A DNA stretch of 64,000 nucleotides from Acidiferrobacter thiooxydans (GCF_003333315.1 NZ_PSYR01000001.1:310001-374000), one strand, 5' to 3'; positions 17,586-27,260 are shown, counted from the stretch's first letter. Program-made: numbers and translations. The notes: generated from the letters alone by a model not told the origin.

Positions 17586-18450
17586 CGGGGCGGATCGCGA
17601 GCAGGCGTTCGCCGATCTCCTGCGGAAAGTGATACTCGAGCCCCTGGTCCGGTCTTAGCAATACGAGCTCCGGATGGGTCGCCAGGATGTCGATGACGAG
17701 GGTATGGCGGGCCGGCGTCTTGCTGGTGCCCCGTTCATGGTAATGGATGACGACGCGTCCGGTTACGGCGGCGCCATGGTAGCGGGTGACAGACAGCGCG
17801 CGCGCGTAGCGCCACGCGTCCACGAAGCCGTTTATGCGGTCATTGGAGACCTGGGCGGGGCTTGGGGTGGCGTGCCAGATACCGTCATGGCGGGTCACCG
17901 TCAGATCCGGTAGCGAGAAGCTCACCGGATGGATGTGGTCGCCAAGCAGCCGGGTGCTCAAGAAGCTGTCGCTTGTAAGTCGGCGCGGATGGATGATCTC
18001 GGCCGGTACCAGGGCGATGGTGTGCCCGATCAAGACATAACGGAGATCCCCAAACGGCCGGCGTCGACCGATGAGGATGCGCCTGTGATTCAAGGTCACG
18101 ATCGCCTGCGGTGGCGCCAGGCCAAAGGCGCCGAGCGGTCGGCTCGGCGCCGCGAAGCGGTCGTGCGGCCTGACATCGACGATGTCCGTGAGGGCCTCCA
18201 CGCGAAAGCGCGCGGCGCGGGCCTTGAAGGGTTGCACGAGCTGCCAGTGCCCCGCCGTCTGGTGCAATCGGATCGTCGGCCGACCGGGGCGCGTGATCGT
18301 GATCGCGGTGATGGCCGTACTTTTGACCGGGGCGAGTCGCGGGGCCGGCGTCTGCGGCCGTGGCCCGGGCCGCGACCACAGGACCCAGGCGAGCACGCCT
18401 GCCACGACCACAAGCGCACCATTGGCAAGGCCCTGCCTCGTAAGGCTCAT
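17569..18450 (-). CDS. DUF4340 membrane-anchored protein of Gld-type ABC transporter operon
   Basis: 293 residues with one N-terminal transmembrane helix (about 8-27) and a beta-rich extracytoplasmic domain. DUF4340 proteins accompany GldG/ABC-2 transporters in many proteobacteria, and the family has no defined activity. The start at 18450 overlaps the preceding stop (ATGA); an in-frame extension to 18621 is rejected. Last gene of the ABC set and overlapping mutM. Confidence 0.8.
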   Translation of the reverse strand: MSLTRQGLANGALVVVAGVLAWVLWSRPGPRPQTPAPRLAPVKSTAITAITITRPGRPTIRLHQTAGHWQLVQPFKARAARFRVEALTDIVDVRPHDRFAAPSRPLGAFGLAPPQAIVTLNHRRILIGRRRPFGDLRYVLIGHTIALVPAEIIHPRRLTSDSFLSTRLLGDHIHPVSFSLPDLTVTRHDGIWHATPSPAQVSNDRINGFVDAWRYARALSVTRYHGAAVTGRVVIHYHERGTSKTPARHTLVIDILATHPELVLLRPDQGLEYHFPQEIGERLLAIRPGARTS

Positions 18451-19775
18451 AGCCGCCGTCTCCGCCACCAGACCGCAACGCCGGCCCCCAGCAAGAGCAG
18501 CGGCAGCACCAGCAGGAACCCAAAGGCGATGACATCCTCCTCGGCGCTTGTGAGGGTGAGCGTGAGGTCCGGGGAGGCGCGGTTTGGGAGATTGATGAAC
18601 GCGTCGTCGTGCGCAAGCCAATTGGCGAGATTCATCGCCAGCGCCAGGTTGCCGCCCTCGCCGATGTAGCTGTTGGCGGCGAAATCGCTGTCGCCCAGGA
18701 CCACGAGGCGCTGCTTCCCGTTTTTATAGGGGCGCTCGAGGGCCGCGCCGATGGTGAGCGCCGAGGGTGTGATGCCGGGCGGCGGCGACACCAGGCCCGC
18801 GAGTCGTGCCTCCTGGGTCCAGGCGTCGGTGCCGGTCGCAAGGATAGGGATGGGTTTCAGGCCATGGGTGGGCTTCAGGGCGAGCGCCGCGGCGGTTGGG
18901 AACACCGTCACGAGATGCATGCCGCGCACCGGCCCGAGATTCGGATAGTGGCGGATGGCGATGAAGTCCGGGCTTGCGCCAGTGAGCAGGCTCGAGGCCG
19001 GATCAACCGCATAGCCCTTGCGCACGCGCATGCCCATCTTTACAAGGAGCGGGGAGAGGCCTTCGGCATGACCCGGTTCGAGCATGATGAGGAGGTTGCC
19101 ACCGGCCTTGACGAAGTCCTGGAGCGTGGTGACCTCGCCTGCCAGAAAGCGTACGCGCGGGTCGGCGATGACCACGACGCCTTGGGTCTGCGGTGAAAGC
19201 GCGCCCTTGCTGATGTTGGCGGATGTGACGGTAAAGCCGCGCGCGCGCAGCTCCCTTGCCCATGACGACAGGCCGAGGCCGGATTGGTCCTGTACCCTGC
19301 GCTCCCCGTTTCCCGTGAGGAAGGTGAGTCGACGGATACCGGTCCGTTCAAGCCGCGCGAGGGCATTCGTGATACCACTCTCCGAGGGGCTGGACACCAG
19401 GGCCTGCCGCCCCTGGTAGCGGATCTCGAGTTCCCCGTTGAAGCCGATGTCGAGGTGGCGCACCAGGGCCGGGTGCTTGTCGGGGTTTACGAATTTCAGA
19501 TGGATGTCTGAATCCACTCGCCGGTATTTGGCGATGAGTGCGTCAAGCCCTTGGCGTATCCGCGCGCCACGGGCAAAGGCTGTGATCTCCACCGGGGCAT
19601 GCAGGGAACGTACGATATGCACGCTCGGCCGACTCAAGCTGTTGCGCCCGTTGGCCGTCCAGTCCGCCACGTAGTGGAAGCGGGCCGCCGCGTACAGCGC
19701 GAGCGCCGCTACTACGAGCCACAGCACCACAAAGAGTCCGCGCCCGCCGGCGGTTACCGCCCGATCCCAGTTCAT
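18447..19775 (-). CDS. GldG-type ABC transporter auxiliary protein
   Basis: 442 residues: an N-terminal transmembrane helix (about 12-32), a large extracytoplasmic domain of the ABC_transp_aux/GldG kind, and a C-terminal helix (about 418-437) ending in W-W-R-R-R-R. The segment F-L-T-G-N-G-E-R-R (about 152-160) is typical of the family. In Bacteroidetes GldG supports gliding; in proteobacteria the role is unknown, possibly surface polysaccharide or lipoprotein handling. Coupled by ATGA at both ends. Confidence 0.85.
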   Translation of the reverse strand: MNWDRAVTAGGRGLFVVLWLVVAALALYAAARFHYVADWTANGRNSLSRPSVHIVRSLHAPVEITAFARGARIRQGLDALIAKYRRVDSDIHLKFVNPDKHPALVRHLDIGFNGELEIRYQGRQALVSSPSESGITNALARLERTGIRRLTFLTGNGERRVQDQSGLGLSSWARELRARGFTVTSANISKGALSPQTQGVVVIADPRVRFLAGEVTTLQDFVKAGGNLLIMLEPGHAEGLSPLLVKMGMRVRKGYAVDPASSLLTGASPDFIAIRHYPNLGPVRGMHLVTVFPTAAALALKPTHGLKPIPILATGTDAWTQEARLAGLVSPPPGITPSALTIGAALERPYKNGKQRLVVLGDSDFAANSYIGEGGNLALAMNLANWLAHDDAFINLPNRASPDLTLTLTSAEEDVIAFGFLLVLPLLLLGAGVAVWWRRRRL

Positions 19776-20527
19776 CGCGTCCCCAGGCGGTCGGTTTCGA
19801 GCCGGCGCACGCTAAAGACGAGGAAGGTCGCGGTAAGCACCAGATAGTAGGCGACATTCGAGGTGTCGAAGAGTCCACGCAAAAAGGGCTCGTAATGGTT
19901 CACGATCGAGAGGTAGCCCACGAGCGCGCCGCCTGCGCCGCGTCCATGTCCGGCGTAGTCGATGATCCATAGAAAGAACACGGCCCCAAAGGTGCCCATG
20001 GCCGCGACCGCCGGATGGCGGGTCAAGGTCGACATGAAAAGCCCGATGGCGGCGAGACTCGATGCGAACAACACGAGCCCCAGCAGACCGCAGGCCAATG
20101 CTCCCCAATCGAGCCCCCCGCCTATAAGCAGAGACAGCGGCATGGCAAGGCTCATGAGGATGATGACCGCGTAGAAGCCCAAGATGCCGAAGTATTTGCC
20201 GAGCACGATCTCGGTAAGGGACGCGGGCGAAGAATACAAAAGAGTCAAGGTCCGGTTGTGACGCTCTTCGGCGATAAGCCGCATGGTGGCAAGCGGTGTG
20301 ATGAGCAAAAGCAGGACGCCGGCGTTGCCGAGCAAGGGGGTCGCGACAAGCGTCGTGAGGCCGGGCGCGTTCGGCAGTGTGGTGAGACGTCCCTCTATCA
20401 TGAGAAACAAGTTCACATGTCCCAGGAACAATCGCGCCAGTATGATCTGCGTGACTCCGAGGATGACGAAGGCAAGCGGCGACAGAAACAGCGCGCGCCA
20501 CTCGCGCCAGGCGATGGTGCGTATCAT
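19772..20527 (-). CDS. ABC-2 type transporter permease (GldF/NosY-like)
   Basis: 251 residues with six predicted transmembrane segments and the N-terminal W-R-E-W-R-A-L-F amphipathic start typical of ABC-2 permeases. The R-H-N-R-T-L-T-L-L-Y-S-S-P segment after helix 2 matches the GldF/NosY coupling region. It partners with the ATPase upstream and GldG downstream; all junctions overlap by 4 bases. Confidence 0.9.
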   Translation of the reverse strand: MIRTIAWREWRALFLSPLAFVILGVTQIILARLFLGHVNLFLMIEGRLTTLPNAPGLTTLVATPLLGNAGVLLLLITPLATMRLIAEERHNRTLTLLYSSPASLTEIVLGKYFGILGFYAVIILMSLAMPLSLLIGGGLDWGALACGLLGLVLFASSLAAIGLFMSTLTRHPAVAAMGTFGAVFFLWIIDYAGHGRGAGGALVGYLSIVNHYEPFLRGLFDTSNVAYYLVLTATFLVFSVRRLETDRLGTR

Positions 20528-21465
20528 GCCGCCTCCGGCGATTCGCCTGTCAATTCCACAAATATCGATTCGAGCGTGGAATGCTCGGGGTTGATCTCGC
20601 GCAATCCCCAGTCTTGCTCTATGGCGAGCCGCACGATCGCGTCGGTCGGATCGGCGCCCGGCTCGTGGAGGATGCGCACGCGGCCATCATCGTCCACCGT
20701 CACCGAACGTACCCCCGTGAGTTTGCCGATGGCATCCAGGTTCGGGGTCCTGCGAAATGCGGCGATGAGCGCCTGCGACTCCATGCGCGCCATGAGCGTA
20801 TCGATGTTCTCGCTTAGCACCAGTCGGCCCTTGTGGATGATCTGAACGCGGTCGCAGCTCGCCTGCACCTCCGGCAGGATGTGTGTCGACAGGATCACGG
20901 CGTGCTCGCGGCCGAGTTCGCGAATGAGGGCGCGGACCTCGCGGATCTGGATGGGGTCGAGACCCACGGTCGGCTCGTCTAGTATGACCACGTCCGGATC
21001 GTGGATGATCGCCTGCGCGAGCCCCACGCGTTGCTGGAAGCCCTTCGACAGGTTGGCGCTAAGCCGCCCGCCGACGTCGCCGAGCCCGCAGCGCGCCTTG
21101 GCGCGCTCGCGCGCCGCGCGCCGCGCCTTGCGCGGAATGCGCCGCAGCGCGGCCGCGTAGTCGAGATATTCGTCGACCGTGAACTCCCGGTACAAGGGCG
21201 GGTATTCCGGCAGGTAGCCGAGGTGTGCCTTGGCCTTTTCAGGGGCCTCATGCATATCATGTCCGGCAATCAGGACGCGGCCCGACGACGGCGCGAGGTT
21301 GCCGCTTAGCATCTGCATGGTGGTGGTTTTGCCCGCGCCGTTGGGGCCGAGAAAGCCCAGCACCTCGCCGCGACGTATCACAAAGCTCATGTCCGACACG
21401 GCCGCGTGGCGTCCGTAGAAGCGCGTGACCGCGTCGGTCTCGACGAGGACCTCGGGATTGCTCAT
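20524..21465 (-). CDS. ABC transporter ATP-binding protein (GldA/NosF-like)
   Basis: 313 residues. Walker A G-P-N-G-A-G-K-T, an unusual but recurrent signature L-S-K-G-F-Q-Q-R (instead of LSGGQ), Walker B V-V-I-L-D-E-P-T, and switch S-T-H-I-L. A C-terminal domain of about 90 residues is typical of ABC-2 exporter ATPases. The start at 21465 has AGGTGAG upstream; the in-frame extension to 21567 lacks support. First gene of the four-gene exporter operon; its substrate is unknown. Confidence 0.93.
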   Translation of the reverse strand: MSNPEVLVETDAVTRFYGRHAAVSDMSFVIRRGEVLGFLGPNGAGKTTTMQMLSGNLAPSSGRVLIAGHDMHEAPEKAKAHLGYLPEYPPLYREFTVDEYLDYAAALRRIPRKARRAARERAKARCGLGDVGGRLSANLSKGFQQRVGLAQAIIHDPDVVILDEPTVGLDPIQIREVRALIRELGREHAVILSTHILPEVQASCDRVQIIHKGRLVLSENIDTLMARMESQALIAAFRRTPNLDAIGKLTGVRSVTVDDDGRVRILHEPGADPTDAIVRLAIEQDWGLREINPEHSTLESIFVELTGESPEAA

Positions 21466-21662
21466 GATCTCACCTGGGTCCCGCTCTGCATAGGCGGCAT
21501 TAAAGGCCGAGGGCGGCTTTTTGTCAACGGAGCGCGGGCGATGTCCGCTGACACCGACGAGCGGCATTTTCTCGCGTCCCGGGTGCGTTTGCGCGGGGTC
21601 GCTCTTTCGCCGCCGCGTGCTTTTGGCGACAATACCACCCGGTTTCCGTTACCAAGGGATCA

Positions 21663-22691
21663 ATGTCCGTGAAAGTCCGAATCGAGCCAAGCGGCCACGA
21701 GTTCGACACCGCCCCCGGAGAGACGCTGCTCGAGGCGGCCGTGCGCGAAGGCTTCCATCTGCCCTACAGCTGTCGCAACGGCGCATGCGGGACCTGCAAG
21801 GGACGCATCCTGTCGGGCACCGTCACCCATCAGCCCTACGAGGCCAAGGCCTTGAGCGAGGCCGAGCGGGCCGCCGGACTGTCGCTCTTTTGTCGCGCAC
21901 TGCCCGAAGGCCCCGTCGTGATCGAGGCGCGCGAGATCGGGGTCGCGAAGGACATCGTCATAAAGGTCCTACCCTGCCGTGTGGCGCGCATGGAGAAGCT
22001 CGCTCCGGATGTCATGCGGCTTTTCCTGAAGCTCCCGCAAAACGAGCGGCTCCAGTATCTGGCCGGCCAATACATCGATATCCTTTTGAAGGACGGACGC
22101 CGTCGCGGCTTCTCGATCGCCAACAGCCCGGCGGCCGACGAATTCCTGGAGCTGCACATCCGCCATGTCCCGGGCGGACTATTTTCAGGGCACGTCTTCA
22201 ACACCATGCAGGAGCGCGCGCTATTGCGCTTCGAGGGACCGCTCGGCACCTTCTTCCTGCGCAAGGAGTCCGACAAGCCCGTAATCCTCATGGCGGCCGG
22301 CACCGGCTTCGCGCCGATCAAGGCGATCGTCGAGCAGAGTCTCATCGAGGGAAGTAAGCGGCCGTTGTCCCTCTACTGGGGCGCGCGCACGCGCGCCGAC
22401 CTCTATCTCCATGATCTCGCGCTCGGATGGGCAGCCGAACATGCGCATATCCGCTATACCCCGGTGTTGTCGCGACCCGGCTCCGAGGATGCCTGGGAGG
22501 GGCGGACGGGCTATGTCCAGGAAGCGGTCGCCGCCGACTGGCCGGACCTCTCGGGTTTCGAGGTGTACGGCAGCGGGCCGCCGCGCATGATCGAGGCGGC
22601 CAAGGGGGTGTTGGCGTCGCGGGGTCTGCCGGCAGACGCCTTCTTCTATGATGCCTTCGAGTACGCCCGGGACCCCGTGCCGTCGCCATGA
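21663..22691 (+). CDS. NAD(P)H-flavin oxidoreductase with 2Fe-2S domain (CDP-6-deoxyglucoseen reductase-like)
   Basis: 342 residues. An N-terminal plant-type [2Fe-2S] ferredoxin domain with C-R-N-G-A-C-G-T-C (residues 37-45) and a fourth Cys near 76 is followed by an FAD domain (R-G-F-S-I-A-N, about 142-148) and an NAD(P) domain with G-T-G-F-A-P-I. The fusion order matches E3/AscD-type reductases and phenol hydroxylase reductases. This gene is common in gammaproteobacteria without a sugar pathway, so it is probably a general electron supplier. It overlaps the CDF gene by 4 bases. Confidence 0.85.
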   Translation: MSVKVRIEPSGHEFDTAPGETLLEAAVREGFHLPYSCRNGACGTCKGRILSGTVTHQPYEAKALSEAERAAGLSLFCRALPEGPVVIEAREIGVAKDIVIKVLPCRVARMEKLAPDVMRLFLKLPQNERLQYLAGQYIDILLKDGRRRGFSIANSPAADEFLELHIRHVPGGLFSGHVFNTMQERALLRFEGPLGTFFLRKESDKPVILMAAGTGFAPIKAIVEQSLIEGSKRPLSLYWGARTRADLYLHDLALGWAAEHAHIRYTPVLSRPGSEDAWEGRTGYVQEAVAADWPDLSGFEVYGSGPPRMIEAAKGVLASRGLPADAFFYDAFEYARDPVPSP

Positions 22692-23647
22692 GCAGCCTCC
22701 ACGCACACCATGGGCACGGGCATCATCACGAGGCCCACGATCATGATCACGGCCATGAGGCCCCGCGCGAAGGCCGCGGTCTGTGGATGTCGCTGGCGAT
22801 GACCGCGGCCTTCGCGGTGATCGAGGCCGGTACCGGACTCATGGCCCACTCGCTCGCGCTCTTGAGCGATGCCGGTCACATGCTGTCGGACACGCTCGCG
22901 CTCGCCTTGTCGCTGTTTGCGGTGTGGATGGGGCGTCGGCCGCCGTCGGCGCGCCACTCCTACGGTTTTGCGCGCACCGAGATCATCGTCGCCTTCGTGA
23001 ACGGTCTCGTGCTTCTTGCGGTCGTGACCGCGATCGTGATCGCCGCCGTCCGCCGCCTTCAGCACCCGGAAGCGGTGGCCGGCGGGGCGGTGATGGCGGT
23101 GGCTGCGCTTGGCATCCTCATGAATGGCGGCGTGGTCTATGCTTTGAGCCGCGAGCGCCACACGCTGAACACCCGTAGCGCGATCCTCCATGTATTGGGG
23201 GATCTGCTGGGATCGGCGGCGGCCCTGGTGGCCGGCGCCGTGGTCTACTTCACGGGCTGGGACCCGATCGACCCTATCTTATCGCTCGTGATCTCCGGAC
23301 TCATCCTGTACTCGACCGTGCAGCTCTTGCGTGAGACCCTCAATGTCCTCATGGAGGGGGTGCCAAGCCACCTCGATCTGCGCGCGGTCGGTCGCGCGCT
23401 CGCCGAGGTCCCGGGCACGATATCCGTGCACGATCTGCATATCTGGACCCTGTCATCGGGGACCATGGCATTGTCGGCACATGTGGTAGTGGACGACCTC
23501 GATCACTGGCGCGGGCTCCTGGCCGTCATGCAGGATCTTCTGCGCGAGCGCTTCGATATCGATCATGTAACCCTGCAGCCCGAAGTCCTGGACGTAGCCC
23601 TCACCCATGGCCGTCCGGTCATCCCCATCCACCCTCGGTCCTCATAA
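22688..23647 (+). CDS. Cation diffusion facilitator (CzcD/ZitB-like) metal exporter
   Basis: 319 residues. A His-rich cytoplasmic N-terminus (H-A-H-H-G-H-G-H-H-H within the first 20 residues) is followed by six transmembrane segments. Metal-site motifs are S-D-A-G-H-M-L-S-D in helix 2 and H-V-L-G-D in helix 5. A C-terminal ferredoxin-like cytoplasmic domain follows (about 215-300). It exchanges Zn2+, Co2+ or Cd2+ for protons. Coupled by ATGA to the reductase gene. Confidence 0.93.
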   Translation: MSSLHAHHGHGHHHEAHDHDHGHEAPREGRGLWMSLAMTAAFAVIEAGTGLMAHSLALLSDAGHMLSDTLALALSLFAVWMGRRPPSARHSYGFARTEIIVAFVNGLVLLAVVTAIVIAAVRRLQHPEAVAGGAVMAVAALGILMNGGVVYALSRERHTLNTRSAILHVLGDLLGSAAALVAGAVVYFTGWDPIDPILSLVISGLILYSTVQLLRETLNVLMEGVPSHLDLRAVGRALAEVPGTISVHDLHIWTLSSGTMALSAHVVVDDLDHWRGLLAVMQDLLRERFDIDHVTLQPEVLDVALTHGRPVIPIHPRSS

Positions 23648-23724
23648 ACCTGGATCCGGCAGTCGAAGTGGGCGCTACCCAGACGGGGCTCGATTCCTAA
23701 GGTTTTGTGCCAAACGGGCGTCAC

Positions 23725-23922
23725 CTAAGGGATGAATTGCGGGGCCATTGAGGTCCCCGAGAAACCCCGTAGATAGAGCACATTGGCCACGCCGACCGCC
23801 GGATCTCGGATAAAGGCCGCGCTGGTCGGCTGAGGATGTTTCCTGACCCCGAAGACAGGCGTTGCGCCGATTGTCATTTGCAGGCCAGCGGGTATAAAAA
23901 ATGTCTCACCTAGCTCGGTCAT
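23725..23922 (-). CDS. Possible small hypothetical protein
   Basis: A 65-residue frame from ATG at 23922 with no recognised domain and no clear ribosome site. It points away from the nuclease-like gene and begins 43 bases from that gene's start, in an AT-richer patch. It may be a remnant or a chance frame. Confidence 0.25.
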   Translation of the reverse strand: MTELGETFFIPAGLQMTIGATPVFGVRKHPQPTSAAFIRDPAVGVANVLYLRGFSGTSMAPQFIP

Positions 23923-23965
23923 GTGGCAATCGCGCTGGCCATTATGCCGCCATCGGAGATTAGCA

Positions 23966-24598
23966 GTGGAAGATTTGTCTGGCGTTACGTTTTCTCGACA
24001 AAGCGCGTTATTGGATTGGGAAACCATTCATGATCGATGGGCTAGAGACCTGATCGAATTTCCGGGAAAGACAGATAGCAGAGAGATTCCATATGTGCAT
24101 ACGGAACATGGAAATACCACGCAATTTGCAATATCTGCATCGAACGCAGGATATGCGGCAATACGGGAAGTTTCCGGAAACAGAGAGGATAAGGGCGCAA
24201 AATTAGATCTTATCCTAGTGTCCAATGACACAGTGTATTTGATAGAAGCTAAGTGGCTAGAGTTCAGCTTTAACGAGCATTCGAAGGTTGAAGATATATC
24301 TGTACAGCTCAATAGAGCGGAAGATCAAGTGCGGATCTATTCGAATACAGTGTCGCGCATTTTCACGTCGGGCAGAGCCATACGCCGAGTTGCCGTCAGC
24401 TATGTAACACCCTTTATTAGTGAACAGGCGCCTTTTGATGAGCGAAATCTATACGACTTATTATCACGCATCACGGAATCGGTTCAGCCGGACATGCTTT
24501 CATGGGTATTCCCGGCCCGCATGCGGGACTTCTCCTATTGGGTGAATCGCGTGTATCCGGGCGTAATTGTTGTAGCAAGGCATGTTGGCAAGCAATAA
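23966..24598 (+). CDS. PD-(D/E)XK nuclease-like hypothetical protein
   Basis: About 210 residues. The core K-L-D-L-I-L-V...V-Y-L-I-E-A-K (roughly residues 76-96) matches the D-x(n)-E-x-K catalytic signature of restriction-endonuclease-fold nucleases. A Q-rich helix follows (Q-L-N-R-A-E-D-Q). The GTG at 23966 has GGAG 7 bases upstream; an in-frame ATG at 23921 is the alternative. Codon use is much more AT-rich than its neighbours (many AGA, ATA, TTA and AAT codons), which points to recent acquisition. No methylase or partner gene is present, so it may be a solitary defence nuclease or mobile-element remnant. Confidence 0.6.
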   Translation: MEDLSGVTFSRQSALLDWETIHDRWARDLIEFPGKTDSREIPYVHTEHGNTTQFAISASNAGYAAIREVSGNREDKGAKLDLILVSNDTVYLIEAKWLEFSFNEHSKVEDISVQLNRAEDQVRIYSNTVSRIFTSGRAIRRVAVSYVTPFISEQAPFDERNLYDLLSRITESVQPDMLSWVFPARMRDFSYWVNRVYPGVIVVARHVGKQ

Positions 24599-25035
24599 GG
24601 AGCCTTTAGCAAAGACGACAGGCGGCTTTTGATAGATGCCTACCGCTGACACATGAGACGCCCTACATCGACGGATTCTATGTCCCTTGCGGCAGCCTGC
24701 CTCCCTGGGCGAAACGCAAGCACCGACCCCTGCACATTGTGGCCCAGATCTGACACCGAATGGCATGGGAGCTCTTTCCGGTATCACTATACCAATTGAC
24801 CCGATGAAAAGAGATCAAGACATGGACGAAGAAGAGATTAGCCCAATAAACTGGTGATTGAACGATTGACCTGAAGAAGGGATTAGGACGCTTGACGACC
24901 TTAGCGATCTTAGTGCTTCCTATTGCACATGCGATACCTCAGCTCGCAGCCGCAAAGTTGTAGCGGCCGTGCCCGCCGGGTGTGCGCTCGCCGGGAGGGT
25001 GTGGTCCCCCGAGAGCGGGATGGGCGGCGCTCCCG
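24599..25035. other. Intergenic AT-richer stretch, no gene seen
   Basis: 437 bases between the nuclease-like gene and hemY. Frames here are short, interrupted and without ribosome sites. Composition resembles the nuclease gene up to about 24900, then returns to GC-rich sequence near hemY, so the right edge of the acquired patch is probably near 24900. Confidence 0.5.
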
Positions 25036-26259
25036 CTAAGGGAGCGGCAGAAAAAGCGGTTCCGCAGGGCGGCCGTTGTCATTTTTCGCCTTCTGGAGGT
25101 CGAGCCCGCGGCGGCAGTATTCCCGCGCGCGCGGTTCATCTCCCAGACGTTCCATGACGAGCGCGAGTTCGGCGTAGAAGTCGTAGGGCGGGTTCTGGCG
25201 CGCGCAGCGCTCGGCGTATTCGCGGGCCTTGCCCGGAAGATTGGCGGCAAGCGCCAGCTTCGCGAGCGCGAGCAGCAGGACGCTGCTCTGCGGCGAGACC
25301 TTGAGCCAGGGCTCGGCCTGCGACAGGAAGCGCAGTGCATTCTCTCCCTGTAGTTCCCCGTAGGCGGCGAATAGCTCGTCTGTGGGTTCATGGCGCAGGG
25401 CGGGCGCTAGCAGCCGCTCGGCCTCGTCGTTGGCGCCCTGGCGGATCAGGCTGCGGGCATAGATGGCGATGAGCGCCGGGTGCTGGCGATAGGCCCGTGG
25501 TATGGCGTGCCACACGGTCTCGGTGTCGGTCTGGGCATGGTGGCTTGCGAGCAGCAGGAGGTGGCGATGGGCATCACGCTCCAGATCGTCGATCACCGCC
25601 GGTTCCATGACCTTATAGCGGCGCAGCTCGGGGGTGAGTTGGGTGATTGCCGTCCAGTCGCGCAGCCCGCGGGCCCGTTGCGCGAGCAGGCGCAAGACCA
25701 TGCGGTTGCCGGGGTGTGAGATACGCAGGGCGTTCAGGGTGGCGAGACTGCGTTCATATTCACGTCCGGCCTCGTGCAGGTAGGCCTGAAGGAGGCCGGC
25801 GGCCAATGCGAGGCCCGGGATACGCTGCGCCTGGGTGAGGTATTCGTCGCGCCTCTCCTGGCGTCCCTGACCCTGTGCGGCGCATGCCGCCGCCAGATAA
25901 TGGATCCCCGGCACCTCATCGGTCTTGATGTCACCGACTAGGTCCTTCTCGGCGCCGGCATAATCACCTTCCAGGAATTTGATCAGACCGGAATGGAGCG
26001 CCTTTTGCTGATGACGCAGGCGTCGGTCCAGGCGCCAGCGACCGACGTCTTTGGGAAGGCGCAGGAGCCGCATGGTCACATGCAGCAGGGCATAGAGCAG
26101 GATGACGGCGACGATCAGCAGCAACGCAAAGAGCGTGAGCGGCATCTCGACGCTCCAGGGGCTGCGTTCGATCAAGACATAGCCCGGGTTGTGCATGGCC
26201 GCCAGGGTCACGAGCACCGTGACCACGAGCAGGGCGACGATGGCGGACAGGATTTTCAT
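25036..26259 (-). CDS. hemY: HemY-like TPR membrane protein
   Basis: 407 residues: two N-terminal transmembrane helices (about 4-20 and 40-62), the HemY_N region with L-R-L-P-K-D-V-G-R-W, then helical TPR-like repeats to the end. It is encoded after hemX as in E. coli and Pseudomonas. It is not the protoporphyrinogen oxidase HemY of Bacillus; the role is thought to be in haem-pathway regulation or complex assembly. The start at 26259 overlaps the hemX stop (ATGA). Confidence 0.93.
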   Translation of the reverse strand: MKILSAIVALLVVTVLVTLAAMHNPGYVLIERSPWSVEMPLTLFALLLIVAVILLYALLHVTMRLLRLPKDVGRWRLDRRLRHQQKALHSGLIKFLEGDYAGAEKDLVGDIKTDEVPGIHYLAAACAAQGQGRQERRDEYLTQAQRIPGLALAAGLLQAYLHEAGREYERSLATLNALRISHPGNRMVLRLLAQRARGLRDWTAITQLTPELRRYKVMEPAVIDDLERDAHRHLLLLASHHAQTDTETVWHAIPRAYRQHPALIAIYARSLIRQGANDEAERLLAPALRHEPTDELFAAYGELQGENALRFLSQAEPWLKVSPQSSVLLLALAKLALAANLPGKAREYAERCARQNPPYDFYAELALVMERLGDEPRAREYCRRGLDLQKAKNDNGRPAEPLFLPLP

Positions 26260-27260
26260 GAGGCCGCGCGCGACAGTTTGCGCAAAAGATGGAGGGACAG
26301 AGAGATATCCGGCCATTTCAAGGCGCTGGTGTCTTTCTGGAGCGCCGCGAGTTTCGCTAAGACCGTCTGCGAGGCGCGCGCCTTTACGTCGAAGTAACGG
26401 TTGATCCAGCGGCTAGCGGCGGCGAGATTCGCACCCACGAGCGCCGGGCGGTGCTCGAGCAGCGCAAGCTGTGCCCCGTAGAGCCGCAGTTCCAGGTTCT
26501 CGCGCACGAAGTAGGCGCGCTTGGGTGCGAGCAGAGCGCGTTCGTGAACGGGTTCCTTGCGAATCCTGATGAGGCTCGTGAAATCACGCCAGATGCCGTA
26601 GACGGCGCGCCGCCAGAACGGTTCCGGCTCGACCTTGGCGGCCACAGGGGGCGTGGCTCGCAGGGTGCGCGGCAGGGCCAACGGTAGGGTGCGGGCGCTA
26701 TGGGCGAGGGCCACGAGCTCGAGCGCCATGGTGGAGGTATGCTGACGACGCAGGGCCTTCAGCTGTAGGATTTCCTGCAGGATCGCCCGGCGCACCGGAA
26801 TCAGCCGCGGGTCGCCCTGGCGGCGTAGCTCGCGCTGCGCCTGACGGAGGGCGAGCAGGGCGAGCGGGATGTCGTGCTGAAAACGCAGCTGCTCGTTGGC
26901 GATGAGCAATAGGTCGGCGGCCGCGCGCACGCGCCAATGGCGCCCCGGGCGGTGGTTGGTGGCGAGCGAAGCCTCGCGCCGCGCCAGGTCTTTGACCGCC
27001 TTGCGGTCCGCGGTCTGTGCGCTACTGAGGGCCGCGATTTTATTGTCGAGCTGGACCAGGGCCGCGCTTTGGGCCTGGAAGCTGCTCGTCACGTCCAGGC
27101 CCACGACATGGGCCTTGTAGGACAGCACATACCAGACATAGCCGAGACCGATCAGGGTCACGAGCGACAGGAGCAGCGCCAGTCCCCCGGTCACCGAACG
27201 CGCGCGGCGCGGCGCGGGGGGCGGCGCGGGAAGGTTCGTGTTTTCGGTTTCGTCGGTCAT
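26256..27260 (-). CDS. hemX: HemX-like membrane protein of haem operon
   Basis: 334 residues: a proline-rich cytoplasmic N-terminus, one transmembrane helix (about 23-46), a coiled-coil region (about 60-100), and the HemX domain with A-A-A-D-L-L-L-I-A-N-E-Q-L near 112-124. Older annotations call it uroporphyrinogen-III methyltransferase, but no SAM-binding motif is present. Probably partners HemY. Confidence 0.93.
   Translation of the reverse strand: MTDETENTNLPAPPPAPRRARSVTGGLALLLSLVTLIGLGYVWYVLSYKAHVVGLDVTSSFQAQSAALVQLDNKIAALSSAQTADRKAVKDLARREASLATNHRPGRHWRVRAAADLLLIANEQLRFQHDIPLALLALRQAQRELRRQGDPRLIPVRRAILQEILQLKALRRQHTSTMALELVALAHSARTLPLALPRTLRATPPVAAKVEPEPFWRRAVYGIWRDFTSLIRIRKEPVHERALLAPKRAYFVRENLELRLYGAQLALLEHRPALVGANLAAASRWINRYFDVKARASQTVLAKLAALQKDTSALKWPDISLSLHLLRKLSRAAS

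Noticed and set aside
24500-24787. Minus-strand frame of 95 codons over the end of the nuclease-like gene
   Set aside because: Overlaps the better-supported gene on the other strand, with no ribosome site and no recognisable domain.
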